Assembly (NCBI RefSeq): GCF_030813505.1
Contig: NZ_JAUSUE010000002.1
Source: Pectinatus haikarae
GTDB taxonomy: Bacteria; Bacillota; Negativicutes; Selenomonadales; Selenomonadaceae
Length of the DNA stretch: 64,000 nucleotides
Direction: 5' to 3' (one strand)
A program made the translations under genes and the position numbers. The notes beneath the pieces are model-generated. The model did not search any database. It was not told the origin of the DNA and worked only from the letters and a program-made list of their open reading frames with translations. This document shows positions 8,601 to 17,672 of this stretch, piece after piece (position 1 is the first letter of the stretch; each line of letters begins with the position of its first letter).

Positions 8601-9023
8601 ATGTCTATTATTAGCAATGTATCAAATAGTTTGCTATCAACATTGTTTTCAGACAGTGCATCGTCATCTGAAACCACCAACAAAAATTCTGCGGCGGCTG
8701 GTGGGACCGATACGAAGACTTCATCAAATGATACATCTTCAGCAACACAAGAGCTGGATGAATATGTTTCCTCATTACAAATGCAGAATGCTTCTTTGGC
8801 AAATTATTTATCGGATAATGACACTACCAGCTCGGATCTTTATAGTGTCCTGACTTATGGACAAGATGCCAAGATCCAAAATATAATTCAGAAAATATCT
8901 TCTGAACAGACTTCTTCTGATACAAGTTCATCTTCCGTGCCTGCTTCCGGTGTATCAAACGCCGAAAAATCAGCCGAATCATCATCTTCCGATGATAGCA
9001 CATCGTCAGACGGTAAAGAATGA
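8601..9023 (+). CDS. Ser/Thr-rich acidic protein of unknown function
   Basis: A 140-residue protein with low-complexity Ser/Thr/Asp/Glu flanks (about 15-50 and 100-140) around a more ordinary helical core (QELDEYVSSLQMQNASLANYL...IQNIIQKIS, about 51-103). No signal peptide, membrane segment or known domain is visible. The start ATG at 8601 follows GAAGG and a possible sigma-28 promoter. A strong shared terminator follows. The composition recalls secreted or flagellum-associated linkers, but the function is unknown. Confidence 0.65.
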   Translation: MSIISNVSNSLLSTLFSDSASSSETTNKNSAAAGGTDTKTSSNDTSSATQELDEYVSSLQMQNASLANYLSDNDTTSSDLYSVLTYGQDAKIQNIIQKISSEQTSSDTSSSSVPASGVSNAEKSAESSSSDDSTSSDGKE

Positions 9024-9038
9024 CTGTCTGACCAAAAA

Positions 9039-9073
9039 ACACTGTACTAAAATCATTGATTTTAGTACAGTGT
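9039..9073. terminator. bidirectional terminator
   Basis: Two perfect 17-base arms (ACACTGTACTAAAATCA, 9039-9055, and its complement 9057-9073) are separated by one base and flanked by A6 and T5. It lies between convergent genes. Confidence 0.9.
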
Positions 9074-9100
9074 CTTTTTGGTATAATTTGATAAGTTTTT

Positions 9101-9952
9101 TTATTTTTCTAAGTTTATTTCTTTTAAATATCTTTGCAGTGCATCATGCCAATCAGGTAATCTGCGAAATCCGGCATCGTCCAGAGATTTTTTACTCAAT
9201 CTTGAATTCAGAGGTCGTCTGGCCTTGGTTGGATATTCTGCTGACAACTGACCGATAACGGCTGTATTAACGGCTGCTTGCCTAAATATTTCTTCGGCAA
9301 AGTCTTTCCATGAACAGATACCCTCATTAGTGGCATGATAGGTTCCGTATTTATTGCTTAATACCATATTGCATAATAAGACGGCTAAATCAGCGGTATA
9401 AGTTGGTGAGCCGATCTGGTCATTTACTACTCTGAGTGTGCTGTGATTTTGAGCCAAATTCAGCATTGTACGTATAAAATTATGTCCTTTTATGCCAAAA
9501 ACCCAAGACACACGTACTATAAAATGATTTTTCAGCGTATTGCGCACAGCTGATTCACCATCCAATTTTGATTGCCCATAAACATTCACAGCAATTTTTT
9601 TATCGTTTACCTCTTGAAAATGATCACCTGTACCGGTAAAAACGTAGTCAGTGCTTATATACAGCATTTTTGCATTAATTGTTTTGCAGATTTCAGCTAT
9701 CGTGCGTGTTGCCGTGACATTTATCTGACGGCAAAGCTCCGGTTCGTCTTCAGCTTTGTCCACAGCAGTATACGCAGCGCAGTGAATGACCGCATCAGGT
9801 TTAATTTTTTCTATGAAGCTTACAATAGCTGCTTGATTTCTTAAATCAAAATCATCTCTTACCGCTCCATAATATTCAATATTTTTTTCTTTGAGCTGCC
9901 GGCAGACATCAAAACCCAGCTGTCCGGTACAGCCTGTAACCAATACTTTCAT
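9101..9952 (-). CDS. rfbD: dTDP-4-dehydrorhamnose reductase
   Basis: RfbD reduces dTDP-4-keto-L-rhamnose to dTDP-L-rhamnose, the sugar donor for cell-envelope polysaccharide or LPS. The short-chain dehydrogenase fold shows the NADPH motif GCTGQLG (7-13) and the catalytic YxxxK (Tyr125, Lys129). STDYVFTG and the 283-residue length are typical. The partner genes rfbA, rfbB and rfbC are not in the window, so the pathway must be completed elsewhere. It is monocistronic, with a terminator on each side. Confidence 0.92.
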   Translation of the reverse strand: MKVLVTGCTGQLGFDVCRQLKEKNIEYYGAVRDDFDLRNQAAIVSFIEKIKPDAVIHCAAYTAVDKAEDEPELCRQINVTATRTIAEICKTINAKMLYISTDYVFTGTGDHFQEVNDKKIAVNVYGQSKLDGESAVRNTLKNHFIVRVSWVFGIKGHNFIRTMLNLAQNHSTLRVVNDQIGSPTYTADLAVLLCNMVLSNKYGTYHATNEGICSWKDFAEEIFRQAAVNTAVIGQLSAEYPTKARRPLNSRLSKKSLDDAGFRRLPDWHDALQRYLKEINLEK

Positions 9953-10028
9953 TTTTTCACCTCAAAATATTATACATATAATTAAATTCGCCGTTTTTAT
10001 TTCTTATCCTTTGCATTGAAAACGAAAA

Positions 10029-10061
10029 AAACCTGTAGGCATAGAATTGCCAGGCAGGTTT
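10029..10061 (-). terminator. dctA terminator
   Basis: Paired arms AAACCTG/CAGGTTT and GGCA/TGCC surround a short internal loop, and T residues follow on the minus strand. It lies downstream of dctA. Confidence 0.7.
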
Positions 10062-10136
10062 TTGTGATGTTTATAAACCGTCTATTGTAGGCGGCAGTTT
10101 ATATATTGCACTGAAGTATATGTTTATAACCCCAAA

Positions 10137-11432
10137 TCATTTTATTGCCATTTTATGTTCTGCAAATTTTTTGCTGTCGCAGGCAACTTCCTGCATTTTA
10201 CTGTAATCTATCTCTTTTTCCCATTCAGCTACTACAAATGTAGCAATTCCGTTGCCAATAAGGTTTGTCAGAGCACGTCCCTGGGTCATAAAACGATCAA
10301 CTCCGAAGATAAGCGCTAAGGCGCCAACAGGTATGGAAGGCATACTGGTCAAGGTTGCGGCAAGAACTATAAAACCACTTCCTGTGACACCCGACGCGCC
10401 TTTTGAAGTCAGCAGTAAAACCGCTATAATAGTTGCTTCCTGCATGAATGTTAAATCAGTATTCGTTGCCTGAGCTAAAAATATTGCTGCAATAGTAAGA
10501 TAGATCGATGTTCCGTCAAGATTGAAAGAATAACCTGTCGGAATAACAAGTCCGACAATGGATTTTGAACAGCCAAGCTTTTCTAATTTTTCCATCATGC
10601 GCGGTAAGGCGCTTTCCGAAGAGGCAGTGCCGAATACTATAAGCAGTTCATCTTTAAAATAACACAAGTATCGCCAAAAATTTATTCCTGCCCATCTGGC
10701 TATCGGACAGATTACAAATAACAAAAATAAGAAACAGGCAAGATAGAAAGTCCCTAAAAGCTTGAGCAGGCTGCCCAGCGATTCTATACCATATGCGCCA
10801 ATCGTAAAAGCCATAGCGCCAAAAGTTCCGATCGGTGCGAGTTTCATAATAATGTCTACAATCTTAAAAAAGGTATGGGAAACATCGCTGATTATTTGCA
10901 AAAGAGGTTTTCCCTTTTCCCCCATTTTAGATAATGCCCAGCCGAAAATTACAGAAAAAAGCAATATCTGTAAAATTTCGCCTTTAGCGAAAGCATCAAC
11001 TACTGTATTCGGGATTATATTCATAAAAAACTGCCCGACAGAATGAGCTTGAGCTGCCTGTGCATACATTGATACAGAAGAAGCATCAAGTGTAGACGGA
11101 TCAATATTCATCCCTTTGCCTGGTTTTAAAATTTCAACTAATAAGATACCAAAAAAGAGAGAAAATGTTGTGACCGTTTCGAAGTATAGAAGAGCCTTTC
11201 CGCCTACTCTGCCTACTTTTTTCATATCCCCCATGCCTGCAATGCCACAAACAATGGTACAGAATATAATCGGTCCAATAATCATTTTTATTAATTTTAT
11301 AAATGCATCGCCAAGCGGTTTCATATCCGTACCAAGCGTTGGATATAAATACCCGAATAAAATACCTAATATGATTGAAATCAATACCTGAAAATGAAGA
11401 GATTTGAAAAAACTTCTGCTCAAAATGATCAT
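10137..11432 (-). CDS. dctA: C4-dicarboxylate:cation symporter
   Basis: A 431-residue inner-membrane carrier of the DAACS family that takes up fumarate, succinate or malate with protons or sodium. The signatures SFNLDGTSIYLTIAAIFLAQ and SKGASGVTGSGFIVLAATL are the re-entrant loop regions of DctA, and FGTASSESALPRMMEKL is the serine-rich hairpin. The frame runs to 11501 but the ATG at 11432 has a GGAGAAGG site and gives the usual length. No DcuS/DcuR pair is adjacent. A glutamate/aspartate carrier is the main alternative; the motifs favour dicarboxylates, which fits a propionate/succinate-type anaerobe. Confidence 0.9.
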   Translation of the reverse strand: MIILSRSFFKSLHFQVLISIILGILFGYLYPTLGTDMKPLGDAFIKLIKMIIGPIIFCTIVCGIAGMGDMKKVGRVGGKALLYFETVTTFSLFFGILLVEILKPGKGMNIDPSTLDASSVSMYAQAAQAHSVGQFFMNIIPNTVVDAFAKGEILQILLFSVIFGWALSKMGEKGKPLLQIISDVSHTFFKIVDIIMKLAPIGTFGAMAFTIGAYGIESLGSLLKLLGTFYLACFLFLLFVICPIARWAGINFWRYLCYFKDELLIVFGTASSESALPRMMEKLEKLGCSKSIVGLVIPTGYSFNLDGTSIYLTIAAIFLAQATNTDLTFMQEATIIAVLLLTSKGASGVTGSGFIVLAATLTSMPSIPVGALALIFGVDRFMTQGRALTNLIGNGIATFVVAEWEKEIDYSKMQEVACDSKKFAEHKMAIK

Positions 11433-11501
11433 CCACCCTTCTCCAATATAAAAACTCAGAATCCTATTATTGGATTCATTTATCTGATTCCTTTTTATCA
11501 T

Positions 11502-11880
11502 GATTGCTATTACATTTTGTTATTATACTCCAAAATAGTGAAAAATACCATACTATTGTTTTACTTACTGCTGCCTTTAAATATGTTCCAAAATTAAAAA
11601 AATATGTGGCAGCTGAACAGAGCGGCAAAATATAAAAAAACTTGGTTAAAAAGAAGAAAAATGCAGGAACAGCAGTCTTATTTCCGCATTTTTTAAACAT
11701 CAGTAAATAAAAAAAGCATCGAATCAAATTAACTTTTAAATATTTGCGTAAAATTTTATGGAAAAGAATAGATAAAGAAAAAAATTTTATCAAATTATTA
11801 GTATTACAGAGAAGAATAGGTTTTAGACATTTGATAAAACAGCGATAAATTCACTATTATTGTTATTCCTATACAAAAAA
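11502..11880. other. gene-free stretch
   Basis: AT-rich spacer upstream of dctA. A 105-codon open frame on the minus strand (11476-11793) is Phe/Lys/Leu-rich with no ribosome site and is probably chance. The dctA promoter must lie in the left part, but I cannot place it with confidence. Confidence 0.5.
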
Positions 11881-11902
11881 ACTGCCGGTATTAACCGGCA
11901 GT
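11881..11902 (-). terminator. terminator of the diguanylate cyclase gene
   Basis: A 9-base GC-rich stem ACTGCCGGT (11881-11889) and ACCGGCAGT (11894-11902), with an ATTA loop and seven T residues on the minus strand. Confidence 0.85.
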
Positions 11903-12005
11903 AAAGAGGAGTGGCTCGAGCAATAATATTATACTAGTAATATATCATTTATTAAATAAAAAGTCAAATTGTTAGTAAAAGATAACCTATGTCCAAGAAA
12001 AATAT

Positions 12006-13724
12006 TTATGACTTAACTATCATATTTTCATTCTCATGATGTGTGAAGATATTATAGAAATTAAAATCATGTCTGACAATATGACCAATGACGACCTCCT
12101 GCACTAAATATTTTGCAACATTTATAGGTTCAAGATTATTATCATTATAGTTCTTGAGCAGTTTTAAAGTTTTGGTTACAAGTTCGGCATGGACATTTTT
12201 GTGGTCTTTATAGTTCTGATATTTATAATCTTTGAGTATTTCTTCTTCTCTGTCGAAATGATCAACTATCTCTTGGGCAAATTCAATAAGAAGATTATCC
12301 ATTTCTTTTTTCTTATTTTTATCAAAGCACAGATAAATGAATTTATTTAACATTCCGATCAATTTACTGTGATCTGCATCGATTTTGTCATTGCCGCTTT
12401 TGAAAAAAAGGCCCCACTCGATCGTCATAGGTTTGTCTCCCTGTATCATATGCAGTTCAGCGTTGCTTACTACCTTATTGCGTCCTGTCAGTTTTGCTAG
12501 ATATAATGAATGATCCAGCCTTCTGAACAGTATTTCTCTGTCATCACCTTTCTGCCATTGTGCTACACCTATACTAACGGTTATCTGCCTTATACCGTTG
12601 AAGCAATGTTTTTCTATGACCTCTCTTATCTTTTCGGCAACTTCTGTGGAAGACTCTACTGTTGCATTATCCATCAAAATAGTAAATTCCTCGCCGCCCC
12701 ATCTACCGATAATATCAGAATTTCTTAGATTTTCTTTTAGAACCTTGGCAAGTTCTCTAAGAACATAGTCACCTTTTAAGTGACCATATTGATCATTAAC
12801 AGTTTTGAAATGATCAATATCCATTAATATAAAAGAAAATGGTAAATCAGCAGCCAAATTTTCTTTTACTTTTTTTTCACATATTTTTGCAAAATAAGCG
12901 CGATTATATAGAGTTGTCAAGCTGTCCCTTGTAGCCATATCAAAAAGCTGGTCATTTTTTATGCTTATTTCTCTTTGGAGATAATAATGATTTATGCAAG
13001 AACTTATCCTGGCCATAAATATTTTCATTTCTAAAGGTTTTAATATAAAATCATTGGCACCAATACTCAAACAGTGTGCCAAGATATTTTCATTAGTATA
13101 AGCTGTCATTAGGATGATCATTGCATCTTGATTTTTTTCTCGTATGTATTCAATAATATCGTCTCCGTCATGCTCAGGCAGAACCAGATCAATAAGAAAA
13201 AGTTCATAGTCCATTTTCTGCTGTAAGAATTCTGACGGACTTTGATAATAAGCGACATTATTAATCCCATGCATATCAAAAAAGACACGCATGATTCTGA
13301 GCGTAAATTGACTGTCATCAAGCACAGCAATATGAATTTTTCGTATCAGATCTATATTTCCCGTTTCTTTTTGAATAGTTTTGAGATATTTTACAAAGCG
13401 GCTGCTGTTGAATAATTCTTTTTCGAAATATCCCATTATTCCCATATTGAAACATTTCTTTTTTATCCGCAGATCTTTTTTGGATGTTATAACAATAATG
13501 GGCGGGCAAATAAAATCTCTGGAGATAATGACACGAACAGATTCATTGTTTAGCATCCAATCAATATCTTCATCGATGACCAGCAATCCCGTTTTTCCAG
13601 TATCAAATTTTTCAAAAACTTCGTTTGTGGATATTGCCCTTTTATAGGTAAAACCATTTTTTTGAGCAATATTTTTTATCTTTTCTGAAAAAAGCTTATC
13701 ACTATCAAGATGTAATAATTGCAT
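12006..13724 (-). CDS. REC-REC-GGEEF diguanylate cyclase with C-terminal hemerythrin domain
   Basis: A 572-residue cytoplasmic signalling protein. Residues 1-120 form a receiver-like domain with no clear switch lysine, probably degenerate. Residues 130-245 form a full receiver (phosphoacceptor Asp179, Lys229). The GGEEF domain has the active site GGEEF at 343-347 and an RNSD inhibitory site at 334-337, so it should make c-di-GMP and be inhibited by it. Residues about 440-560 form a bacteriohemerythrin with all di-iron ligands in family spacing (His452, His489, Glu493, His508, His512, His548, Asp553). Oxygen, NO or redox control of c-di-GMP synthesis is inferred. It is monocistronic, and the partner kinase is unknown. 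Confidence 0.92.
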   Translation of the reverse strand: MQLLHLDSDKLFSEKIKNIAQKNGFTYKRAISTNEVFEKFDTGKTGLLVIDEDIDWMLNNESVRVIISRDFICPPIIVITSKKDLRIKKKCFNMGIMGYFEKELFNSSRFVKYLKTIQKETGNIDLIRKIHIAVLDDSQFTLRIMRVFFDMHGINNVAYYQSPSEFLQQKMDYELFLIDLVLPEHDGDDIIEYIREKNQDAMIILMTAYTNENILAHCLSIGANDFILKPLEMKIFMARISSCINHYYLQREISIKNDQLFDMATRDSLTTLYNRAYFAKICEKKVKENLAADLPFSFILMDIDHFKTVNDQYGHLKGDYVLRELAKVLKENLRNSDIIGRWGGEEFTILMDNATVESSTEVAEKIREVIEKHCFNGIRQITVSIGVAQWQKGDDREILFRRLDHSLYLAKLTGRNKVVSNAELHMIQGDKPMTIEWGLFFKSGNDKIDADHSKLIGMLNKFIYLCFDKNKKKEMDNLLIEFAQEIVDHFDREEEILKDYKYQNYKDHKNVHAELVTKTLKLLKNYNDNNLEPINVAKYLVQEVVIGHIVRHDFNFYNIFTHHENENMIVKS

Positions 13725-13739
13725 TTTCTCCTCCGTATT

Positions 13740-14045
13740 TCTATAAAAGGCAAAATAAAATTTAACCGATGATCAAATTCCTATATCACTTACTTTTTTA
13801 ATAGAATCGGTTTAGTAAAAAGGCAGTTTCATTCTGTGAAAGATAATCCCTAAAATTCAAATATATTCAAAAATCCACTCGGAAGGGGAATATATCTATC
13901 ATTTTTATAATAATATCATACATTGGAGATAATATAAACGTAAATTATGAATTAATTGCCAAATTTTTTTGATTTTGAAGAATGGTATAAATAGTGTATT
14001 ATGGTTTAATTGCTGCATATCTTACATAATTTAAAAATACATAAA
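13740..14045. other. gene-free stretch
   Basis: AT-rich spacer upstream of the GGEEF-hemerythrin gene. It presumably holds its promoter, but no confident -35/-10 pair is visible. I see nothing else. Confidence 0.5.
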
Positions 14046-14049
14046 AAAT

Positions 14050-14080
14050 AGACGTTCGATATTGTTAATATCAAACGTCT
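14050..14080 (-). terminator. hcp terminator
   Basis: A 14-base stem with one mismatch (14050-14063 and 14067-14080) and a GTT loop, followed by TATTTTTT on the minus strand, lies downstream of hcp. Confidence 0.85.
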
Positions 14081-14193
14081 GGAAATTAAAATATACACCA
14101 TGGTTAAATCAATGATTTTAATGGACTTTAGCTGCTCATTTATAATAATGTAATTATATTTGTGCAGGGCTGGCACATAGGTCCAATATGCTT

Positions 14194-15849
14194 TTATGCT
14201 TGTACGGCAGATTCATCAAAAAATAAATTTATATCGTTTTCAACAGTTGTAATACCGGCAATACCAAAGTTTTCTACCAATACTTTGGCAACATTTGGTG
14301 AAAGAAAAGCAGGCAAAGTAGGGCCGAGATGAATATTTTTTACACCGAGATATAAAAGCGCCAACAGAACAATCACTGCTTTTTGTTCATACCATGCAAT
14401 ATTATATATAATGGGCAGGTCGTTGATATCGTCAAGGCCGAACACTTCCTTCAGTTTCAGCGCAATGACTGCCAGCGAATAACTGTCGTTGCATTGCCCC
14501 GCATCCAGTACACGCGGCACACCGCCAATAGCACCAAGATCAAGTTTGTTGTATTTATACTTTGCACAGCCGGCAGTCAGGATAACAGTGTCCTTAGGCA
14601 GTGCTTTCGCAAAATCAGTATAATAGTTTCTGGTTTTATGACGACCGTCGCAGCCAGCCATAACAACAAATTTTTTAATAGCACCGCTTTTAACAGCATC
14701 GACTACTGTATCTGCCAGAGCCAATACCTGATTATGCGCAAATCCGCCCACTATTTCGCCGCGTTCCAATTCTATAGGAGGTGCACAGCGTTTGGCGTGC
14801 TCAATTATAGTCGAAAAATCTTTTTCTTTACCGACCTCGCCGTCTATATGCTTACACCCGGGACATCCTGCTGCCCCCGTGGTATAAAGACGATCTTTGT
14901 AGCTGTCTTTAGGAGGAACAATGCAATTTGTGGTCATGAGTATAGGGCCGTTGAAGCTTTCAAACTCTTCTTTCTGTTTCCACCATGCATTTCCATAATT
15001 GCCTATAAAATGAGAGTATTTTTTGAAAGCGGGATAATAATGTGCCGGCAGCATTTCAGAATGTGTATACACATCTATGCCGGTGCCTTCTGTTTGTTTA
15101 AGCAGCATTTCCATATCTCGTAAATCATGCCCGGATATTAAGATTCCCGGACGAGTTCCTACGCCAATATTAACTTTTGTTATTTCAGGATTACCGTAGG
15201 ATGACGTATTGGCTTTGTCCAAAAGTGCCATACCATCGACACCATATTTTCCTGTTTCGAGAGTAAGCGCCACCAAATCATTTATGCTAAGCGAATTGTC
15301 AAGAGTTTTAGCTAAAGATGATTGAATAAAGGCATCCAGTTTTTCATCATCCTGTAAAAGCGTATTGGCATGTTTAGTATAAGCAGCAAGTCCTTTTAAA
15401 CCGTAAGTAATAAGTTCTCTGAGACTGCGGATGTCCTCGTTTTCAGTAGAAAGAACACCAACTGCAGCTGCCTTTTCCGGGAAATTATCTTTGCTTGCGG
15501 ATGTCCATCTGGCTGCATCGGGCAGAGCGTCTTTATTTTCCACCTGTGACAAAAGCTTTTCCTTTTCTTCCAAGGTACTGAAAATACGCTTTATAATAGT
15601 GGCTTCATCAAAGTTGGCATTTGTTATAGTAGTGAAAAGATTTGTTGTGACCATGTGGTTTATAGTGCGGGACACTTTTTTATTTTCCTTGCGCAATTGT
15701 TCGGCAGTTGCTGATAAACCTTTAGTCACATAAACCAGCAGGTCCTGCATAGCGGCAACTTCCGGTTTCTTTCCGCATACACCTACTTGGGTGCAGCCAG
15801 TGCAGCCTGCGGTTTCCTGACACTGAAAACAAAACATTTTCTTTTCCAT
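14194..15849 (-). CDS. hcp: hybrid cluster protein (hydroxylamine reductase / NO-stress enzyme)
   Basis: Hcp carries a hybrid Fe-S-O cluster and acts on NO or hydroxylamine in anaerobes. The N-terminal cysteines are C7-x2-C10-x8-C19-x5-C25, the spacing of the strict-anaerobe ([4Fe-4S]) class rather than the enterobacterial type. Hybrid-cluster ligand motifs follow (TGAAGCPGCKHIDGE, VMAGCDGRH, LDAGQCNDSYS). The length of 551 is normal. The start ATG has an AGGAGG site 11 bases upstream. It is a single gene with its own terminator and no hcr reductase next to it. A GTAAC-N4-GTTAC operator centred 41.5 bases before the predicted start suggests activation by the adjacent Crp/Fnr regulator. Confidence 0.95.
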   Translation of the reverse strand: MEKKMFCFQCQETAGCTGCTQVGVCGKKPEVAAMQDLLVYVTKGLSATAEQLRKENKKVSRTINHMVTTNLFTTITNANFDEATIIKRIFSTLEEKEKLLSQVENKDALPDAARWTSASKDNFPEKAAAVGVLSTENEDIRSLRELITYGLKGLAAYTKHANTLLQDDEKLDAFIQSSLAKTLDNSLSINDLVALTLETGKYGVDGMALLDKANTSSYGNPEITKVNIGVGTRPGILISGHDLRDMEMLLKQTEGTGIDVYTHSEMLPAHYYPAFKKYSHFIGNYGNAWWKQKEEFESFNGPILMTTNCIVPPKDSYKDRLYTTGAAGCPGCKHIDGEVGKEKDFSTIIEHAKRCAPPIELERGEIVGGFAHNQVLALADTVVDAVKSGAIKKFVVMAGCDGRHKTRNYYTDFAKALPKDTVILTAGCAKYKYNKLDLGAIGGVPRVLDAGQCNDSYSLAVIALKLKEVFGLDDINDLPIIYNIAWYEQKAVIVLLALLYLGVKNIHLGPTLPAFLSPNVAKVLVENFGIAGITTVENDINLFFDESAVQA

Positions 15850-15896
15850 GATAATGATATCCTCCTAAAATATTTTATTAACCCTTCAATACATCT

Positions 15897-15938
15897 ATCA
15901 TAGCAGGCATAAGACTAAAAATCCGTAACACTGGTTAC
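15897..15938 (-). promoter_or_regulatory. hcp promoter with Crp/Fnr-type operator
   Basis: The inverted repeat GTAACACTGGTTAC (15925-15938) lies 29.5 bases (centre to first base) upstream of a -10 TATGAT (15902-15897). With a start near 15890 the operator centre is at about -41.5, the classic class II activator position. There is no good -35, which fits activator dependence. Confidence 0.75.
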
Positions 15939-15951
15939 AAATTTTTATTAT

Positions 15952-16626
15952 TTATAAAATATTTCTCAATTCTTCAATGTTTTTGATATATATCGTTTTC
16001 TTTTTTATAAGCAGTAGGCCATCCTCCTGCATTTTCATCAGTTCTCTGGATAATGACGGGCGGGCTACATTTAAAAAATCTGCCAAGGCTTCACGGTTCA
16101 TTCCCAAAGTTACCTTGCCGTCAGCAGCTGCATTTTGCAGTAAGACTTTTGCTGTTTTTTGGCGGAGCGTGGCACACGACATAACCTGCAGGCGTTGATT
16201 CAAAAAATAAGCCTTATGTGCCAAGATTGATAAAATATTGGCTATTATCTTAGATTGCCAAGTAGTTTTTTGATTTGTTTCGCTGTAAATAAAATTTCGG
16301 GGGATCTGCAATATTTTACTCGCTGCGGCTGCCTGTGCATAATGATCATAACTTTTCTTATTCAGGAAAACAAAGACTTCTCCGAATAATTCACCTGTGC
16401 TGTTAAAGGTAGCAACGACGCTTCTTCTGCCATCACTTGAATTATTGCCAATGACCACAACTCCGTCTAGCAGCATCATCAGCTTCGAGGGCAGTTCTTT
16501 CTGATGGAATATTATATCATCCTTCTTATAAGCAACTATTTTAGCACCGCTGTAAGTCAGGCAATCTTCTATTTCTGCTTCTGTCATACCGGAAAACAGC
16601 GGGCTGTCTTTTAATTCTGTCAGCAA
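15952..16626 (-). CDS. Crp/Fnr family regulator, probable activator of hcp (HcpR-like)
   Basis: A 224-residue DNA-binding regulator. It has an N-terminal cyclic-nucleotide-binding-like sensor domain (about 5-120), a long dimer helix, and a C-terminal helix-turn-helix (MNREALADFLNVARPSLSREL). The sensor lacks the N-terminal cysteine set of Fnr, so it is not an Fnr-type iron-sulphur sensor. HcpR proteins in other anaerobes use haem to sense NO, which would fit. The start is TTG at 16626, eight bases after AAGGAGG; the longer frame would place that site inside the gene. It is the last gene of the operon that starts at 19596, and hcp with its operator follows. Calling it HcpR is inference from context. 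Confidence 0.85.
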   Translation of the reverse strand: MLTELKDSPLFSGMTEAEIEDCLTYSGAKIVAYKKDDIIFHQKELPSKLMMLLDGVVVIGNNSSDGRRSVVATFNSTGELFGEVFVFLNKKSYDHYAQAAAASKILQIPRNFIYSETNQKTTWQSKIIANILSILAHKAYFLNQRLQVMSCATLRQKTAKVLLQNAAADGKVTLGMNREALADFLNVARPSLSRELMKMQEDGLLLIKKKTIYIKNIEELRNIL

Positions 16627-16664
16627 AACAGCCACCTCCTTTGGCAATAAAACTGCTGTAGTTT

Positions 16665-17672
16665 TTAAACGAAGATTTTTTCGGGATGAAGTGTTTTTCC
16701 GGCACGAAGCTCTCGTCTTGCCGTTTGCATTATACAGTCAAGACGATTCATTTTTTCCAGTAATTTCTTTTCATCTTGTGTTGTTTCCAATACCGCATCA
16801 ATTCCGCCGTTACGGATGACGATCCGTCTGTCAGCCATTAGAGCCAGCAGGGGATCATGAGTTGCCATCAAAACAATTTTATCTTGTGAAATCAAAAGCT
16901 CCAGAGCTTTTCGCCTGTCTATACCGGCATTTTCTATTTCGTCTATTAAAACGATAGGCGAGGCACTCAAAATGGCTGTATCAGCTATCATAAGAGCACG
17001 CGACTGTCCACCGCTCAGGCTGGTAACGGGAGTGTCCTCCGAAAAAGATTCTCCTGCCAGTTTATTAGCTTCTGCCAATATCTCTGCAGAAAGTTTTTGT
17101 TCATTTTCTGCCATGCGGCTTTGTGCGTGCAGCCGTAAAAATTCTTTGACACTTAAATCTATTACAAAATTCATATTTTGTGATAATTGCGCTACCAATT
17201 TATTGTTGGGAGAATAGCGCCACTTTGCGTCGGGCAGTGTGTTGTTGATCAAAATGCTGCGTCCTGTAGGAGTATCCCTCTGTGCCGCCCATTCAATGTC
17301 TGCCAGCAGTCTGCTTTTGCCTGAACCGGTTGGGCCCACTATGGCAACGATCTGTGAAGGCAGAATCACCAGTTCGTCAAAATTTTCAGGCACGGCCTTT
17401 TTGTCATGTCCCGGCAGAATAGTCAGGGACTGAACTTTATTGTTCTTTTCCAAACCCAGGAAAATGGACATTTGCCTGATATACTCATTCAGCTCTTCCG
17501 GCAGATTTTTCGGATCTATGGCTTTTTCCTCAAGCTCCCTTTCATCTAGTTGCTCCAGGTAGTCTTCAAAACATAATTGTTCAAAACCAGTTATATCCAA
17601 ACGATTCTGTTGAAAAAATTCAACCGTGAAGGGATATTGATGCAAGATTTGTGCTATAGTTAATCTTTTCAT
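16665..17672 (-). CDS. ABC-type ATPase with N-terminal DUF1858/ScdA_N-like domain
   Basis: A 335-residue soluble ATPase. Residues 1-42 (TIAQILHQYPFTVEFFQQN...) resemble the small DUF1858/ScdA N-terminal helical domain found in cluster-repair and Hcp-linked proteins. The ATPase has Walker A GPTGSGKS (113-120), signature LSGGQ (219-223), Walker B IVLIDE (240-245) and the switch His272. It is not a normal transport ATPase: the signature is followed by SRALMIAD rather than QRVAIAR, and no permease gene is in the operon. It overlaps the GTPase gene by four bases. A role in assembling or repairing Hcp is inference. Confidence 0.8.
   Translation of the reverse strand: MKRLTIAQILHQYPFTVEFFQQNRLDITGFEQLCFEDYLEQLDERELEEKAIDPKNLPEELNEYIRQMSIFLGLEKNNKVQSLTILPGHDKKAVPENFDELVILPSQIVAIVGPTGSGKSRLLADIEWAAQRDTPTGRSILINNTLPDAKWRYSPNNKLVAQLSQNMNFVIDLSVKEFLRLHAQSRMAENEQKLSAEILAEANKLAGESFSEDTPVTSLSGGQSRALMIADTAILSASPIVLIDEIENAGIDRRKALELLISQDKIVLMATHDPLLALMADRRIVIRNGGIDAVLETTQDEKKLLEKMNRLDCIMQTARRELRAGKTLHPEKIFV

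Noticed and set aside
8572..8853. 93-codon frame overlapping the Ser-rich gene in another frame
   Set aside because: The 8601-9023 frame has the better ribosome site and a coherent composition; this is its shadow.
11476..11793. 105-codon frame on the minus strand upstream of dctA
   Set aside because: Phe/Lys/Leu-rich from AT-rich DNA, no ribosome site, no recognisable domain.
14383..15123. 246-codon frame opposite hcp
   Set aside because: Shadow of the hcp coding sequence with no ribosome site or known domain.
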